Of a DNA stretch of 64,000 nucleotides, positions 29,734 to 38,788 are shown piece by piece. Each line of letters begins with the position of its first letter. The first letter of the stretch is position 1. This DNA is from Qipengyuania aurantiaca (GTDB lineage: Bacteria > Pseudomonadota > Alphaproteobacteria > Sphingomonadales > Sphingomonadaceae). The notes beneath the pieces were generated by a model. It searched no databases. It was not told where the DNA came from and worked only from the letters and a program-made list of their open reading frames with translations. The stretch is taken from positions 2,455,001 through 2,519,000 of the forward strand of contig NZ_CP081295.1 in the NCBI RefSeq assembly GCF_019711375.1, in the 5' to 3' direction. The translations under genes were made by a program, and so were the position numbers.

Positions 29734-31134
29734 ATGGAAGCCAGTGCAATCGACGTGAAAGGCGCCTCCGCGCTTGAGCGTATTCCCGAAGCATGCGGCA
29801 AGGTTACGGTCGGCTGTTCCGATGTTGCCGGTATCGTCCAGGCGGTGCTCGACAGCTCGGGAATCCTGCGTGCCGAACACGTGGAACTGCAAGGGACCGT
29901 CAAGGAATTGGAAGCGGACCAGCGCAAGGTCGCCGAAGCGAGCGACGAGGCGCGTATCCTCTCGGCCCGGGCGATCGAACGCCTCAACATGGGCACGAGC
30001 CAGATCCAATCCTCGCTTTCGCAAATCACCAACCTGCTCGACCTCGTCGAAACTCTGGCGACGCATGTCACCGGTTTCGCCGCGGCGATGGACCAGGTGA
30101 AGCGCTGTTCACAGGACATCGAGCAGATTGCCGAGACGACCAATATCCTCGCGCTGAACGCCACCATCGAAGCGATGCGCGCCGGCGATGCAGGCCGCAC
30201 TTTCGCCGTGGTTGCCAACGAGGTGAAGACGCTCGCCGGCGAAACCCGCAAGGCCACCGACGAGATCGCCGAAGTGATCGAGACGCTGGGCAGCGAGGCT
30301 TCGACCGTGATCGAACGTATCGAGGCGGGCGCCAAGGCCTCCAACGAGGCCAAGACTTCGGTCGCCAGCATCGATGCCACCATCGCCGGCGTCAGCCAGT
30401 TGGTGGAAGAAGTCGACCAGCAGAACGACCAAATCACCCGCGCCACCGGCATGATGACCGAACACGTCGACCGCGTCTCGGCCGTCATCGACAGCTTCGA
30501 CCGGGCGGCCAATGAGAACGAGCAGCGTCTCGAAACCGCGCATGAGCGGATCGAGGAGCTGGAACTCACGGCAAGCGAAATGTTCGACCGCATCGTACAG
30601 GCCGGACTTTCGCCGCAGGACAGCGCGATGGTGGAAGCCGCGCAGAAGCGCGCGCGCCAGGTCGAAGAACTCGCCGAAAAGGCTATCGCCGAGGGTAAGC
30701 TCTCGCTCGATCAGCTGTTCGACCAGAACTATGTGCAAATCGAGGGCAGCAACCCGATCCGCTATCGCACGGGGCTGATGGACTGGGCGCATGATCACTG
30801 GCGCCACGTGCTCGACGATGCCGCCGAAGGCGACAGCCGCGTCATGGCCGCCGCCTGCACCGATATGGCTGGCTACCTGCCGACGCATCTTACGCGCCAT
30901 TCGCAGGCACCGACAGGCAATTACGAAGTCGATGTGCGCAACTGCCGCAACGGTCGCAAGATCCTCGACCCGATCGATCAGCGTGCCAAGAACAGCAGCG
31001 CGCCTTACATGATGGCGGTCTATCGCCAGGAAAACGACGGCAAGACCTATCGCGTGGTGCGCAACGTCTATGTTCCGGTCACCATCGGCGGGCGTCGCTG
31101 GGGCGATTTCGAGCTCGCCTACAGCTTCGGCTGA
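29734..31134 (+). CDS. Soluble methyl-accepting chemotaxis-like protein
   Basis: A cytosolic MCP-type signalling protein (466 aa) with no membrane segments. Residues about 30-280 are coiled coil containing the hairpin-tip region ([18 protein letters not shown], then [12 protein letters not shown]). The C-terminal 140 residues (from about [13 protein letters not shown] to the end) form a separate globular domain with Trp/His-rich stretches, probably the sensor. Thus the order is signalling part first, sensor last. No che, fli or other taxis gene is in the window. It sits inside the MoxR/VWA pair. Confidence 0.8.
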   Translation: MEASAIDVKGASALERIPEACGKVTVGCSDVAGIVQAVLDSSGILRAEHVELQGTVKELEADQRKVAEASDEARILSARAIERLNMGTSQIQSSLSQITNLLDLVETLATHVTGFAAAMDQVKRCSQDIEQIAETTNILALNATIEAMRAGDAGRTFAVVANEVKTLAGETRKATDEIAEVIETLGSEASTVIERIEAGAKASNEAKTSVASIDATIAGVSQLVEEVDQQNDQITRATGMMTEHVDRVSAVIDSFDRAANENEQRLETAHERIEELELTASEMFDRIVQAGLSPQDSAMVEAAQKRARQVEELAEKAIAEGKLSLDQLFDQNYVQIEGSNPIRYRTGLMDWAHDHWRHVLDDAAEGDSRVMAAACTDMAGYLPTHLTRHSQAPTGNYEVDVRNCRNGRKILDPIDQRAKNSSAPYMMAVYRQENDGKTYRVVRNVYVPVTIGGRRWGDFELAYSFG

Positions 31135-31154
31135 TGCCTCAAAGTTACTCCAAG

Positions 31155-31194
31155 AAAAAGGGCCGGGAAGCGCAGTGCTTTCCGGCCCTTTTTG
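31155..31194. terminator. Bidirectional terminator between the MCP and MoxR genes
   Basis: AAAAAGGGCCGG pairs with CCGGCCCTTTTT around a GC-containing loop. T-runs follow on both strands, as expected between convergent genes. Confidence 0.9.
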
Positions 31195-31210
31195 TGTGCG
31201 ACGAAGCCGG

Positions 31211-32065
31211 TCACGTCTGGCGGCGCGCCATGAATGCTAGGCGCTCGAACATCATCACGTCCTGCTCGTTCTTGAGCAACGCACCGTGGAGCGGCGGGAT
31301 GGCCGAGTTTGGGTTGCTGTCCTGCAGCACGTCGAGCGGCATGTCCTCGTTCAGCAGCAGCTTGAGCCAGTCGAGCAGTTCGCTGGTGCTGGGCTTTTTC
31401 TTCAGGCCCGGGACTTCGCGCAGCTCGTAGAAGATTTCCATCGCCTTGCTGACGAGGTTCTTCTGGATGTCGGGGAAGTGGACCTCGATGATCTCGCGCA
31501 TCGTGTCGCGGTCGGGGAACTTGATGTAATGGAAGAAGCAGCGGCGCAGGAAAGCGTCGGGCAGTTCCTTCTCGTTATTCGAGGTGATGACCACGATCGG
31601 GCGTTCCTTTGCCTCGATCCGTTCATGCGTTTCGTAGACGTCGAAGCTCATGCGATCGAGTTCCTGCAAGAGGTCGTTCGGGAACTCGATATCGGCCTTG
31701 TCGATCTCGTCGATCAGCAGCACGGGCAGCTCGGGGGAGGTGAAGGCCTCCCACAGCTTGCCCTTCTTGATGTAGTTGGAAATGTCGTGAACGCGCTCGT
31801 CGCCCAGCTGGCCGTCGCGCAGGCGGGCGACCGCGTCGTATTCGTACAGGCCCTGCTGCGCCTTGGTGGTCGACTTCACGTTCCACTCGATCAGCGGGGC
31901 GTTCAGCGCCTTCGATATTTCATGCGCTAGCACCGTCTTGCCGGTGCCCGGCTCTCCCTTCACCAGCAGCGGGCGGCGCAGCGTAACCGCGGCGTTCACC
32001 GCAACCTTCAGGTCCTCGGTGGCGATATAAGATTGGGTGCCTTCGAAACTGGTCGGTTCTGACAT
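31211..32065 (-). CDS. MoxR family AAA+ ATPase
   Basis: This 284-residue ATPase has Walker A GEPGTGKTV, Walker B LLIDEIDKAD, sensor 1 SNNEKELPDAFLRRC and the MoxR lid region. MoxR proteins act as chaperones with VWA partners, here most likely the protein at 28416-29597. The start follows AAGGGAAAA. The terminator past its stop suggests it is not co-transcribed with the VWA gene even though both lie on the same strand. Confidence 0.93.
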   Translation of the reverse strand: MSEPTSFEGTQSYIATEDLKVAVNAAVTLRRPLLVKGEPGTGKTVLAHEISKALNAPLIEWNVKSTTKAQQGLYEYDAVARLRDGQLGDERVHDISNYIKKGKLWEAFTSPELPVLLIDEIDKADIEFPNDLLQELDRMSFDVYETHERIEAKERPIVVITSNNEKELPDAFLRRCFFHYIKFPDRDTMREIIEVHFPDIQKNLVSKAMEIFYELREVPGLKKKPSTSELLDWLKLLLNEDMPLDVLQDSNPNSAIPPLHGALLKNEQDVMMFERLAFMARRQT

Positions 32066-32165
32066 CGGTTTTCCCTTGCAACTTTCCGAGCAGCGTTAGG
32101 GGGCGGGCACGGTAAGGGCAAGGGGGCGTTGTAACCGCAATAGGCGCTGCGCCGAAGGAGGGTTC

Positions 32166-33386
32166 ATGCCGACCGAGAATATCACCATCCCCACCGACGC
32201 GGGCCATGAGCTGACCGGCTCGCTGGAGCTGCCCACTGGCCTCGTGCGCGGTGCGGCGCTGTTTGCGCATTGTTTCACCTGTACGAAGAACAGCAAGGCA
32301 GCGGTGGCTATCTCCCGTGCCTTGGCGCGCGAGGGTATTGCGACACTGCGCTTCGATTTTACCGGGCTGGGCGGCAGCGGCGGGGATTTCGGGCGTGCGG
32401 GGTTTGCCGTGGATGTGTCCGACCTCGTCGCGGCGGCGGAGGATGTGCTCGACCGCTTCGCCCAGCCGATCCTCCTCATCGGCCACAGCCTCGGCGGCGC
32501 GGCCGTGCTGGCGGCGGCAGACGATATCGGCTTCGACAAGATCGCTGCCATCGCCACCATTGGCGCCCCTTCCGACATTCCCCATGTCCTCGCCAATATC
32601 GAGGGCGATATCGAAGCCATCCGCGAGGCGGGGCAGGGCGAGGTCCGCATTGGCGGGCGCGAATTCACGCTGGGCCGCGAATTTGTCGAGAAAGTCGAGA
32701 ACACCGACCTTCTTGCCGAGGTCGCACGGCTGCGCAAACCGCTCATGTTCCTCCATTCGCCCATCGACGATGTGGTCGGGATCGAGCACGCCAGCGCGCT
32801 GTTCCAGGGGGCCAAACATCCCAAGAGCTTCGTCAGCCTCGAAGGCGCTGACCACCTGCTGCTGTGCGAAGAGGACGCCCAGTTCGTCGCCAGTGTCATC
32901 GCTGGCTGGGCGCACCGCTATCTACCCATGCGCGAGGACTGGCCGATGCCGGAAAAGGGCGTTGTCACCTGCATGGGGCACGGCAAGTTCGGCACGGAGA
33001 TTCACACCACCTCGCACCGCTTCATTGCGGATGAGCCGAAGTCGTACGGTGGCGACGATACCGGACCCACGCCCTACGACCTGCTGCTGGGCGCGTTGGG
33101 GGCTTGCACCTCGATGACGATGAAGATGTACGCCGACCGCAAGGATTGGCCTCTGGAAGGTGTCGAGATCCACCTCACGCACTCGCGCGACCATGCGAAG
33201 GACTGCAAGGAGTGCCTCGCGGAAGAAGACGGGATGCCCCACCAGCTGCTGACGCGCGAGATTACGATTACGGGCGACAAGCTGGATGCGGACCAGCGGC
33301 AGCGCCTGCTTGAAATTGCGGACAAATGCCCGGTTCACAAGACGCTGGAAGGCCGCATTTCGGTCGAGACGCGGCTGGTCGATTAG
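32166..33386 (+). CDS. Fusion protein: alpha/beta hydrolase + OsmC peroxidase-like domain
   Basis: A 406-residue two-domain protein. Residues 1-260 are an alpha/beta hydrolase (nucleophile Ser in [10 protein letters not shown]; acid and His regions SPIDDVVG and EGADHLLL). Residues 270-406 are an OsmC/Ohr-type domain with the redox cysteines in [12 protein letters not shown] and [10 protein letters not shown]. OsmC-type proteins reduce organic hydroperoxides; the joined hydrolase suggests removal of esterified peroxides, which is inference. GAAGGAGG precedes the ATG. The stop overlaps the convergent kinase gene by four bases. Confidence 0.92.
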   Translation: MPTENITIPTDAGHELTGSLELPTGLVRGAALFAHCFTCTKNSKAAVAISRALAREGIATLRFDFTGLGGSGGDFGRAGFAVDVSDLVAAAEDVLDRFAQPILLIGHSLGGAAVLAAADDIGFDKIAAIATIGAPSDIPHVLANIEGDIEAIREAGQGEVRIGGREFTLGREFVEKVENTDLLAEVARLRKPLMFLHSPIDDVVGIEHASALFQGAKHPKSFVSLEGADHLLLCEEDAQFVASVIAGWAHRYLPMREDWPMPEKGVVTCMGHGKFGTEIHTTSHRFIADEPKSYGGDDTGPTPYDLLLGALGACTSMTMKMYADRKDWPLEGVEIHLTHSRDHAKDCKECLAEEDGMPHQLLTREITITGDKLDADQRQRLLEIADKCPVHKTLEGRISVETRLVD

Positions 33387-34396
33387 GAAGGGTCGGTCTT
33401 CACCATGAAGCGGTGGCTGGTTCCGGCCTCGCACTCGAGCTGCTCGAGACTGGTGCCCAGCGACCGCGTGATCGCCTTGATGATCCGCATGCCGAGCCCC
33501 GTTCCGGTGGGAGCCGCGCCCTGGACTATGCCGCCGCCATTGTCGCTGACCGTGACGCTGTAGCCATCGTCCAATGCGGCAAGGACGACATCGACGCGCC
33601 CCTTTTTGCCTTCGCCGAAAGCGTATTTGGCCGCATTGCTGACCAGCTCATTCACCACCACGCCGACATTCACCGCATCGTCTGGCGAGACTTCGACGTG
33701 ATCGGAAGCGTAGGTCAGTTCCACACAGTCGTCGGTTTCGGACATGTTGGAGCGAAATTCCTCCACCAGCGTGCCTAGATATTCATCGAGATCGATCGTC
33801 GTCAGATCGCCGCGAGTGTAGAGGTTCTGGTGAACCTTTCCGATCGCCTTGATACGGTTCTGGGTCGCCTCGAGCGCGTCCTTGGCATCTTTGGAATCGG
33901 TCTGGTTCGCCTGCATGGCGACGAAGCTCTGCACCATCTGCAGCGAGTTGGAGACGCGGTGGTGTACCTCGCGCACCAGCATTTCCAGCCGTTCGTTGGC
34001 TTCGCGCAAATTCGCTTCGACCTCGCGCTTTTCGCGTTCCAGCCGGTCGCGGGCAAAGGCCTGCCGAAAACGGCTGTCGAGCAGGTCGAAGAAGCTGTCA
34101 CCCACCGTCTTCACCACGAAATCGGTCGCGCCTGCGTGGATCGCCTCGACAGCTACGGCGGTGTCGCTGTCGCCGGTCACGAAGACGACGGCGGGATGGC
34201 CCTCCAATTTCACGATATCGTCCAGCATCTGGCGGCCGCTTTTGACCGGCATATGGTTGTCGATCGCGACGAGGTCGTATTTCGTGCGCGCAATGCAGGC
34301 GAGGCCTTCTTCCGCGCTTTCGGCGGTCTCGACGTCGAAACCGCGTTTGCCCAGAGCGCGCTGGATCAGCCGCCGCAGACCGGCGTCGTCGTCCAC
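33383..34396 (-). CDS. Response regulator-histidine kinase hybrid (receiver + HWE/HisKA_2 kinase)
   Basis: Receiver domain first (phosphoacceptor Asp46 in LVAIDNHMP), then a HisKA_2-type dimerisation helix with the phospho-His in REVHHRVSN (residue about 145) and a HATPase domain ([31 protein letters not shown]). The arrangement suggests a kinase whose activity is set by an upstream phosphodonor. The only canonical start is GTG 34396, which would cut off the first beta strand of the receiver; in-frame codons upstream (IEPKKILY) look like its real N-terminus but begin with ATA overlapping the previous stop. Third gene of the operon. Confidence 0.85.
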   Translation of the reverse strand: MDDDAGLRRLIQRALGKRGFDVETAESAEEGLACIARTKYDLVAIDNHMPVKSGRQMLDDIVKLEGHPAVVFVTGDSDTAVAVEAIHAGATDFVVKTVGDSFFDLLDSRFRQAFARDRLEREKREVEANLREANERLEMLVREVHHRVSNSLQMVQSFVAMQANQTDSKDAKDALEATQNRIKAIGKVHQNLYTRGDLTTIDLDEYLGTLVEEFRSNMSETDDCVELTYASDHVEVSPDDAVNVGVVVNELVSNAAKYAFGEGKKGRVDVVLAALDDGYSVTVSDNGGGIVQGAAPTGTGLGMRIIKAITRSLGTSLEQLECEAGTSHRFMVKTDPS

Positions 34397-34416
34397 ATAA
34401 AGGATCTTTTTCGGTT

Positions 34417-34860
34417 CTATTGATCGTCTGCCGAAGGGACCTGGATCACGGAAAGGAACAGGCCAAGCTGGCGGATGGCGTCGGCGAAACTCTCATAGTT
34501 CACCGGCTTGGTGATGTAGACGTTGCAGCCCAGATCGTAGCAACGCTGGATCTCGACCTTGTCGTCGGTGGTGGTCAGCACGACGACGGGGGTGCGATGC
34601 AGCTTTTCGTCCTGCTTGATCTTTTCGAGGATCGACGTCCCGCTCATGTCGGGCAGGTTGAGGTCGAGCAGGACCAGCGCCGGGCCGCCGTGCGCCGGGC
34701 CGCTGGGATCGTTGAAGAGATACTCCAGCGCCGTCGTGCCATCGGTGAAGTGGTTGATGTCGTTCGAAATACCGGCACGGCGGATGTTCTTTTCGATCAG
34801 GCGTGCGTGGCCTTCGTCATCTTCGATCATGACGATGCTGACAGTTTGCTGGGAATTCAT
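34417..34860 (-). CDS. CheY-like single-domain response regulator (Rcp1 type)
   Basis: A 147-residue receiver protein with acidic pocket EDD (residues 13-15), phosphoacceptor Asp66 in VLLDLNLPDMSG, and the conserved Thr and Lys near VLTTTDD and YITKPVNY. The LNLPDMSG motif and length resemble Rcp1, the partner of bacteriophytochrome-type kinases. Its start overlaps the kinase stop (ATGA), and its TAG stop overlaps the first possible codon of the downstream gene. Confidence 0.9.
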   Translation of the reverse strand: MNSQQTVSIVMIEDDEGHARLIEKNIRRAGISNDINHFTDGTTALEYLFNDPSGPAHGGPALVLLDLNLPDMSGTSILEKIKQDEKLHRTPVVVLTTTDDKVEIQRCYDLGCNVYITKPVNYESFADAIRQLGLFLSVIQVPSADDQ

Positions 34861-36353
34861 GCAAGTGCCTCCTGGGCAACGAAATTTGCGGGCAGGGAAA
34901 GCCTGAATCTAGAGCCGCGGTCAAGTTCTGATTCGACTTCGATCGTCCCGCCCAGACGATAGGCGAGGGCGCGGACATTGGCGAGGCCGAGGCCTTCGCC
35001 CTCCCGGTCCTGCGTACCGGCGCGGCGGAAAAGCTCGAAAATCCGTTCCTGATCTTCAGGAGCGATGCCGCGCCCGTTGTCGATCACATCGATGCGCACT
35101 GTGCCGACGGCCTTGCTGCCTTCGACGATGATTTCGCCCGCGCGGTCGGGGCTGGAATACTTGATCGCGTTCTCGATCAGGTTCTGGAGGATCTGCTCGA
35201 CCGCGATCCGGTCGCTTTCCAGTTCGGGTATCGATTTCACTTCGACGGTTGCGCCGGCATCTTCCGCAAACTGGTGAATGGAATCGGCGATGGCCTGCAC
35301 GAGTTCCTCCATGTCGAGTGTCTCGGGCTGGAGCTTGCGTCGGCCCTGTCGCGACAGTTCGAGTATGGAATTGATCAGCCGGTCCATCTTCTCGGTCGAG
35401 GAGCGGATGAAGCCGAGGGCTTCGGGGAGGTCCTCGTCGACAGCGAGCCAGGTTGCCTCGTCACGCAGCTTCGGATGAGCCTCGTATAGCTCTTCCAGAT
35501 GTTCGCGAATGATCTTGCGCGCTTCGTCCAGTTCGGCCGTAAAGCCGAGCACGTTCACTAGCGGCGAGCGCAAATCGTGGCTGACGATATAGGCGAAGCG
35601 CTGGATTTCTTCATTCGCGCGCATCAGTTCCGCCGTACGGTTCTGCACAGCCTTCTCGAGACCCAGATTGGCATCGCGCAGGCCAACTTGCGCAGCTGCA
35701 AGCTCGCGGTTGTAGCGCAAGACCACGAGCACTGCGCTGATCAACACGCCAAGCAGGAGCAGCAATGCGATGCCCCCGACCACGTAGAACAGCTTGAGAC
35801 TATCGAGCTGCGCCCGGTTGCGGCGGACGAGTTCTTCCGCTTCGAAAGCCGACATTTCTTCGGCGATCTGGCGAATCTCCTGAGTGATAAGAACGCCGGT
35901 GTCCTCGTTGAAATCGAGGTTGCGCGCTTCGGCAAAGGCTTCGTCGGGAGCGCTGAACATCGCGTCGATCAACACGGTGCGCTGCGCGTTGAGCGTCTTG
36001 ATCTGATCGAGCCGCTCGCGCTGCTCCCTCATCTCAAGCATGTCCTCTAGCCGCGCCTGTTCGGTCTCGAAATCGGTGCTGGCCTCGCGCACGGTGCGGG
36101 CGAAGGCAGGGTCCGGTTGCAACAGGAAGCCGCGGCGTCCGGCGGAAATTTGCTCGTTGTAGGTGGCGAGGCTGTCGATCGCGGCCTGGCGCTCCAGGAC
36201 AAGCTCGACCTCATCGGTATCCTCCGAGATCGAACCCAGGGTGACAATGGCGGCGATGATCGCGATGGCCAGCAGGCCAAAGCCCACCCCCAGGAGGGAG
36301 AGCACCCGGCGGCGGCCGATCTTCTCGTAACGTTGGCGGACGGCCTCGGGCAT
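34857..36353 (-). CDS. CHASE3-domain membrane sensor histidine kinase
   Basis: This 498-residue sensor has two membrane helices (about 16-40 and 189-212) bracketing a periplasmic CHASE3 domain with the RRGFLLQPDPAF signature, a short coiled linker, a HisKA domain with phospho-His259 (YIVSHDLRSPLVNVLG) and an HATPase domain (ENAIKYS, DNGRGI, GEGLGLANV). No PAS/GAF domain. First of three overlapping signalling genes, 21 bases below the small membrane protein gene and hence possibly in a read-through unit from parE. The ligand of CHASE3 is unknown. Confidence 0.9.
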   Translation of the reverse strand: MPEAVRQRYEKIGRRRVLSLLGVGFGLLAIAIIAAIVTLGSISEDTDEVELVLERQAAIDSLATYNEQISAGRRGFLLQPDPAFARTVREASTDFETEQARLEDMLEMREQRERLDQIKTLNAQRTVLIDAMFSAPDEAFAEARNLDFNEDTGVLITQEIRQIAEEMSAFEAEELVRRNRAQLDSLKLFYVVGGIALLLLLGVLISAVLVVLRYNRELAAAQVGLRDANLGLEKAVQNRTAELMRANEEIQRFAYIVSHDLRSPLVNVLGFTAELDEARKIIREHLEELYEAHPKLRDEATWLAVDEDLPEALGFIRSSTEKMDRLINSILELSRQGRRKLQPETLDMEELVQAIADSIHQFAEDAGATVEVKSIPELESDRIAVEQILQNLIENAIKYSSPDRAGEIIVEGSKAVGTVRIDVIDNGRGIAPEDQERIFELFRRAGTQDREGEGLGLANVRALAYRLGGTIEVESELDRGSRFRLSLPANFVAQEALA

Positions 36354-36374
36354 ATTGTCTCTTCTGTCAGGGAC

Positions 36375-36746
36375 TTATAAGAGGGCCGTTAGCGCGGTTA
36401 TGCCGAAGAAGAAAGCCAGCATGAGAGCCGTGGCAAGGCGCCAAGCGAAGGATGCCGCCGCCATTCCGCGCTCCATGGCGAAATGCCAGATGACACCACT
36501 GGCCAGCAGCGCCACCGCGACTACGATCAGAGGCGAAAGCCCGAGCACGCCGCGCACAATTGCGAACAGGACCGGTTGCGCGATGATTTGCAGGAGCAGC
36601 GCACCGGCGAACCACACGATGGGAACGGGGCGATAGGTCGCATCGACGCTCGCCCAGTCCGGCACAGAGGCGTCAGGGCGCGAGATGCGGCGGTCGTCGT
36701 AGACGATGTCGTCTTCGCGCGGGTCCTTGTTAGGCCCCTCAGGCAT
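36375..36746 (-). CDS. Small three-helix membrane protein, unknown function
   Basis: A 123-residue protein with an acidic, soluble N-terminus (about 40 residues) followed by three hydrophobic segments (about 44-66, 70-90 and 100-122). Its ATG lies inside the last codons of parE (8-base overlap), so translation is probably coupled. I do not recognise a family. It could be a sensor-kinase accessory because the CHASE3 kinase follows within 21 bases, but that is speculation. Confidence 0.65.
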   Translation of the reverse strand: MPEGPNKDPREDDIVYDDRRISRPDASVPDWASVDATYRPVPIVWFAGALLLQIIAQPVLFAIVRGVLGLSPLIVVAVALLASGVIWHFAMERGMAAASFAWRLATALMLAFFFGITALTALL

Positions 36747-38727
36747 CGATCATGTCCCGGTCGAATTCGCCCGCATTGTTCTGAATGAAGTTGAAGCGGT
36801 GTTCGGGGTTGCGGCCCATGAGCTGGTCGACGAGTTCTTTCACCACTGCGCGCTGCTCGAATTCGGCGGGTAGGGTGATCCGGATAAGGCTGCGCGTGTC
36901 CGGGTCCATAGTGGTTTCCCTGAGCTGCGCGGGGTTCATTTCGCCGAGGCCCTTGAAGCGGCCCACCTCGACCTTCTTGCCCTTGAAGACGGTCTCTTCC
37001 AGTTCCTTGCGATGCTCGTCGTCGCGGGCATAGCGGCTCTCCTTGCCCGCGGTGAGGCGGTACAGCGGCGGCTGGGCCAGATAGAGGTGCCCGTTCCGCA
37101 CGATGTCGGGCATCTCCTGGAAGAAGAAGGTCATCAGCAGCGTGGCGATATGCGCCCCGTCGACATCGGCGTCGGTCATGATGATGATGCGGTCGTAGCG
37201 CAGGTTTTCCGCGTCGCAATCCTTGCGCGTCCCGCAGCCCATGGCGAGGCTGAGGTCGGCGATTTCGCTGTTGGCGCGGATCTTGTCGGCGGTGGCCGAG
37301 GCGACGTTGAGGATCTTGCCGCGGATCGGCAGGATCGCCTGCGTCTTGCGGTTGCGCGCCTGCTTGGCGCTGCCGCCTGCCGAATCGCCTTCGACGATGA
37401 AGAGCTCGGTTTCGCCGTCGCCTTCGCCCGAACAGTCGGTGAGCTTGCCGGGCAGGCGAAGCTTCTTGGCGTTGGTCGCCGTCTTACGCTTGATCTCGCG
37501 TTCCTGCTTGCGGCGCAGGCGCTCGTCCATCCGCTCCATGACCTGACCCAGCAGCGCCTTGCCGCGCTCCATGTTGTCGGCGAGGAAATGGTCGAAATGG
37601 TCGCGCACCGCGTTCTCGACGAGGCGGGCTGCCTCGGGCGAGGTCAGGCGGTCCTTGGTCTGGCTCTGGAACTGCGGATCGCGGATGAATACGCTGAGCA
37701 TGACATCGCCGCCGACCATGATGTCGTCGGCGGTCAGGTCCTTGGCCTTTTTCGTGCCGGTTAGTTCGCCAAAAGCGCGTAGCCCCTTGGTAATTGCAGC
37801 GCGCAGGCCCTGCTCGTGCGTCCCGCCGTCGGGGGTGGGGACGGTGTTACAATACCAGCTGGTCGAGCCGTCCGAGTAGAGCGGCCATGCAATCGCCCAC
37901 TCGACGCTGCCCTGTTCGAGGCCGTCGGCTTCGGGAAAGGCCTGCTTGCCCGCGAAGGGCTGCGCGGTGACACATTCGCGCCCGTTCAGCTGCTCTGCAA
38001 GGTGGTCGGCAAGGCCGCCGGGGAATTTGAACACCGCTTCTGCGGGGACCTCTTCGGAGGCGAGGCTCTCGGCGCATTTCCAGCGGATTTCCACGCCTGC
38101 AAAGAGATAGGCCTTGGAACGGGCAAGCTTGAACAGGCGCTTCGGATTGAACTTGCGGTCGCCGAAAATCTCGGTGTCGGGAATGAAGGTGACCGTGGTG
38201 CCGCGGCGGTTGGGGGTCGGCCCCAGTTCCTCGATCCCGCCCTTCGGCGCGCCCTTCGAGAATTCCTGCGCGTAGAGCGTCTTGTCGCGCGCTACCTCGA
38301 CACGGGTGTAATCGGACAGCGCGTTGACCACGCTGACGCCGACCCCGTGCAGGCCGCCGCTGGTGGCGTAGGCCTTGCCCGAAAACTTGCCGCCCGAATG
38401 CAGCGTGGTGAGGATCACCTCGAGCGTCGACTTGCCCGGATATTTCGGATGCTCGGCCACCGGCATCCCGCGCCCGTTGTCGGTGATGGTGACGCGGTTG
38501 CCTTCCTCGAGGCGCACCTCGATCCGGCTCGCATGGCCCGCGACCGCCTCGTCCATCGAGTTGTCGAGCACTTCGGCGACGAGATGATGCAGCGCCCGGT
38601 CGTCGGTCCCGCCGATATACATGCCGGGGCGGCGGCGCACGGGTTCGAGGCCCTCGAGGACCTCGATCGAGGAAGCGTCATAATCGCCGGAGGATGTCGG
38701 CGTGTTTTCGAACAGATCGTCGGACAT
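36739..38727 (-). CDS. parE: DNA topoisomerase IV subunit B
   Basis: ATPase subunit that works with ParC to decatenate chromosomes. The 662-residue protein has the GHKL ATPase motifs (EVLDNSMDEAV, DNGRGMP, GLHGVGVSVVNALS), a transducer region, and the TOPRIM domain with EGDSAGGSAKQARNR, QAILPIRGKILNV and TDADVDGAHI. ParE rather than GyrB is chosen from the short length and lack of a GyrB C-terminal insertion, and from the PVAEHPKYPGKSTLEV stretch. Confidence 0.93.
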   Translation of the reverse strand: MSDDLFENTPTSSGDYDASSIEVLEGLEPVRRRPGMYIGGTDDRALHHLVAEVLDNSMDEAVAGHASRIEVRLEEGNRVTITDNGRGMPVAEHPKYPGKSTLEVILTTLHSGGKFSGKAYATSGGLHGVGVSVVNALSDYTRVEVARDKTLYAQEFSKGAPKGGIEELGPTPNRRGTTVTFIPDTEIFGDRKFNPKRLFKLARSKAYLFAGVEIRWKCAESLASEEVPAEAVFKFPGGLADHLAEQLNGRECVTAQPFAGKQAFPEADGLEQGSVEWAIAWPLYSDGSTSWYCNTVPTPDGGTHEQGLRAAITKGLRAFGELTGTKKAKDLTADDIMVGGDVMLSVFIRDPQFQSQTKDRLTSPEAARLVENAVRDHFDHFLADNMERGKALLGQVMERMDERLRRKQEREIKRKTATNAKKLRLPGKLTDCSGEGDGETELFIVEGDSAGGSAKQARNRKTQAILPIRGKILNVASATADKIRANSEIADLSLAMGCGTRKDCDAENLRYDRIIIMTDADVDGAHIATLLMTFFFQEMPDIVRNGHLYLAQPPLYRLTAGKESRYARDDEHRKELEETVFKGKKVEVGRFKGLGEMNPAQLRETTMDPDTRSLIRITLPAEFEQRAVVKELVDQLMGRNPEHRFNFIQNNAGEFDRDMIDA

Positions 38728-38788
38728 GACGACAGGCTATATCGCGCTCACGCCCCCCGGCAAGAAGGGCGGCGAGGTTATCCGCCTG

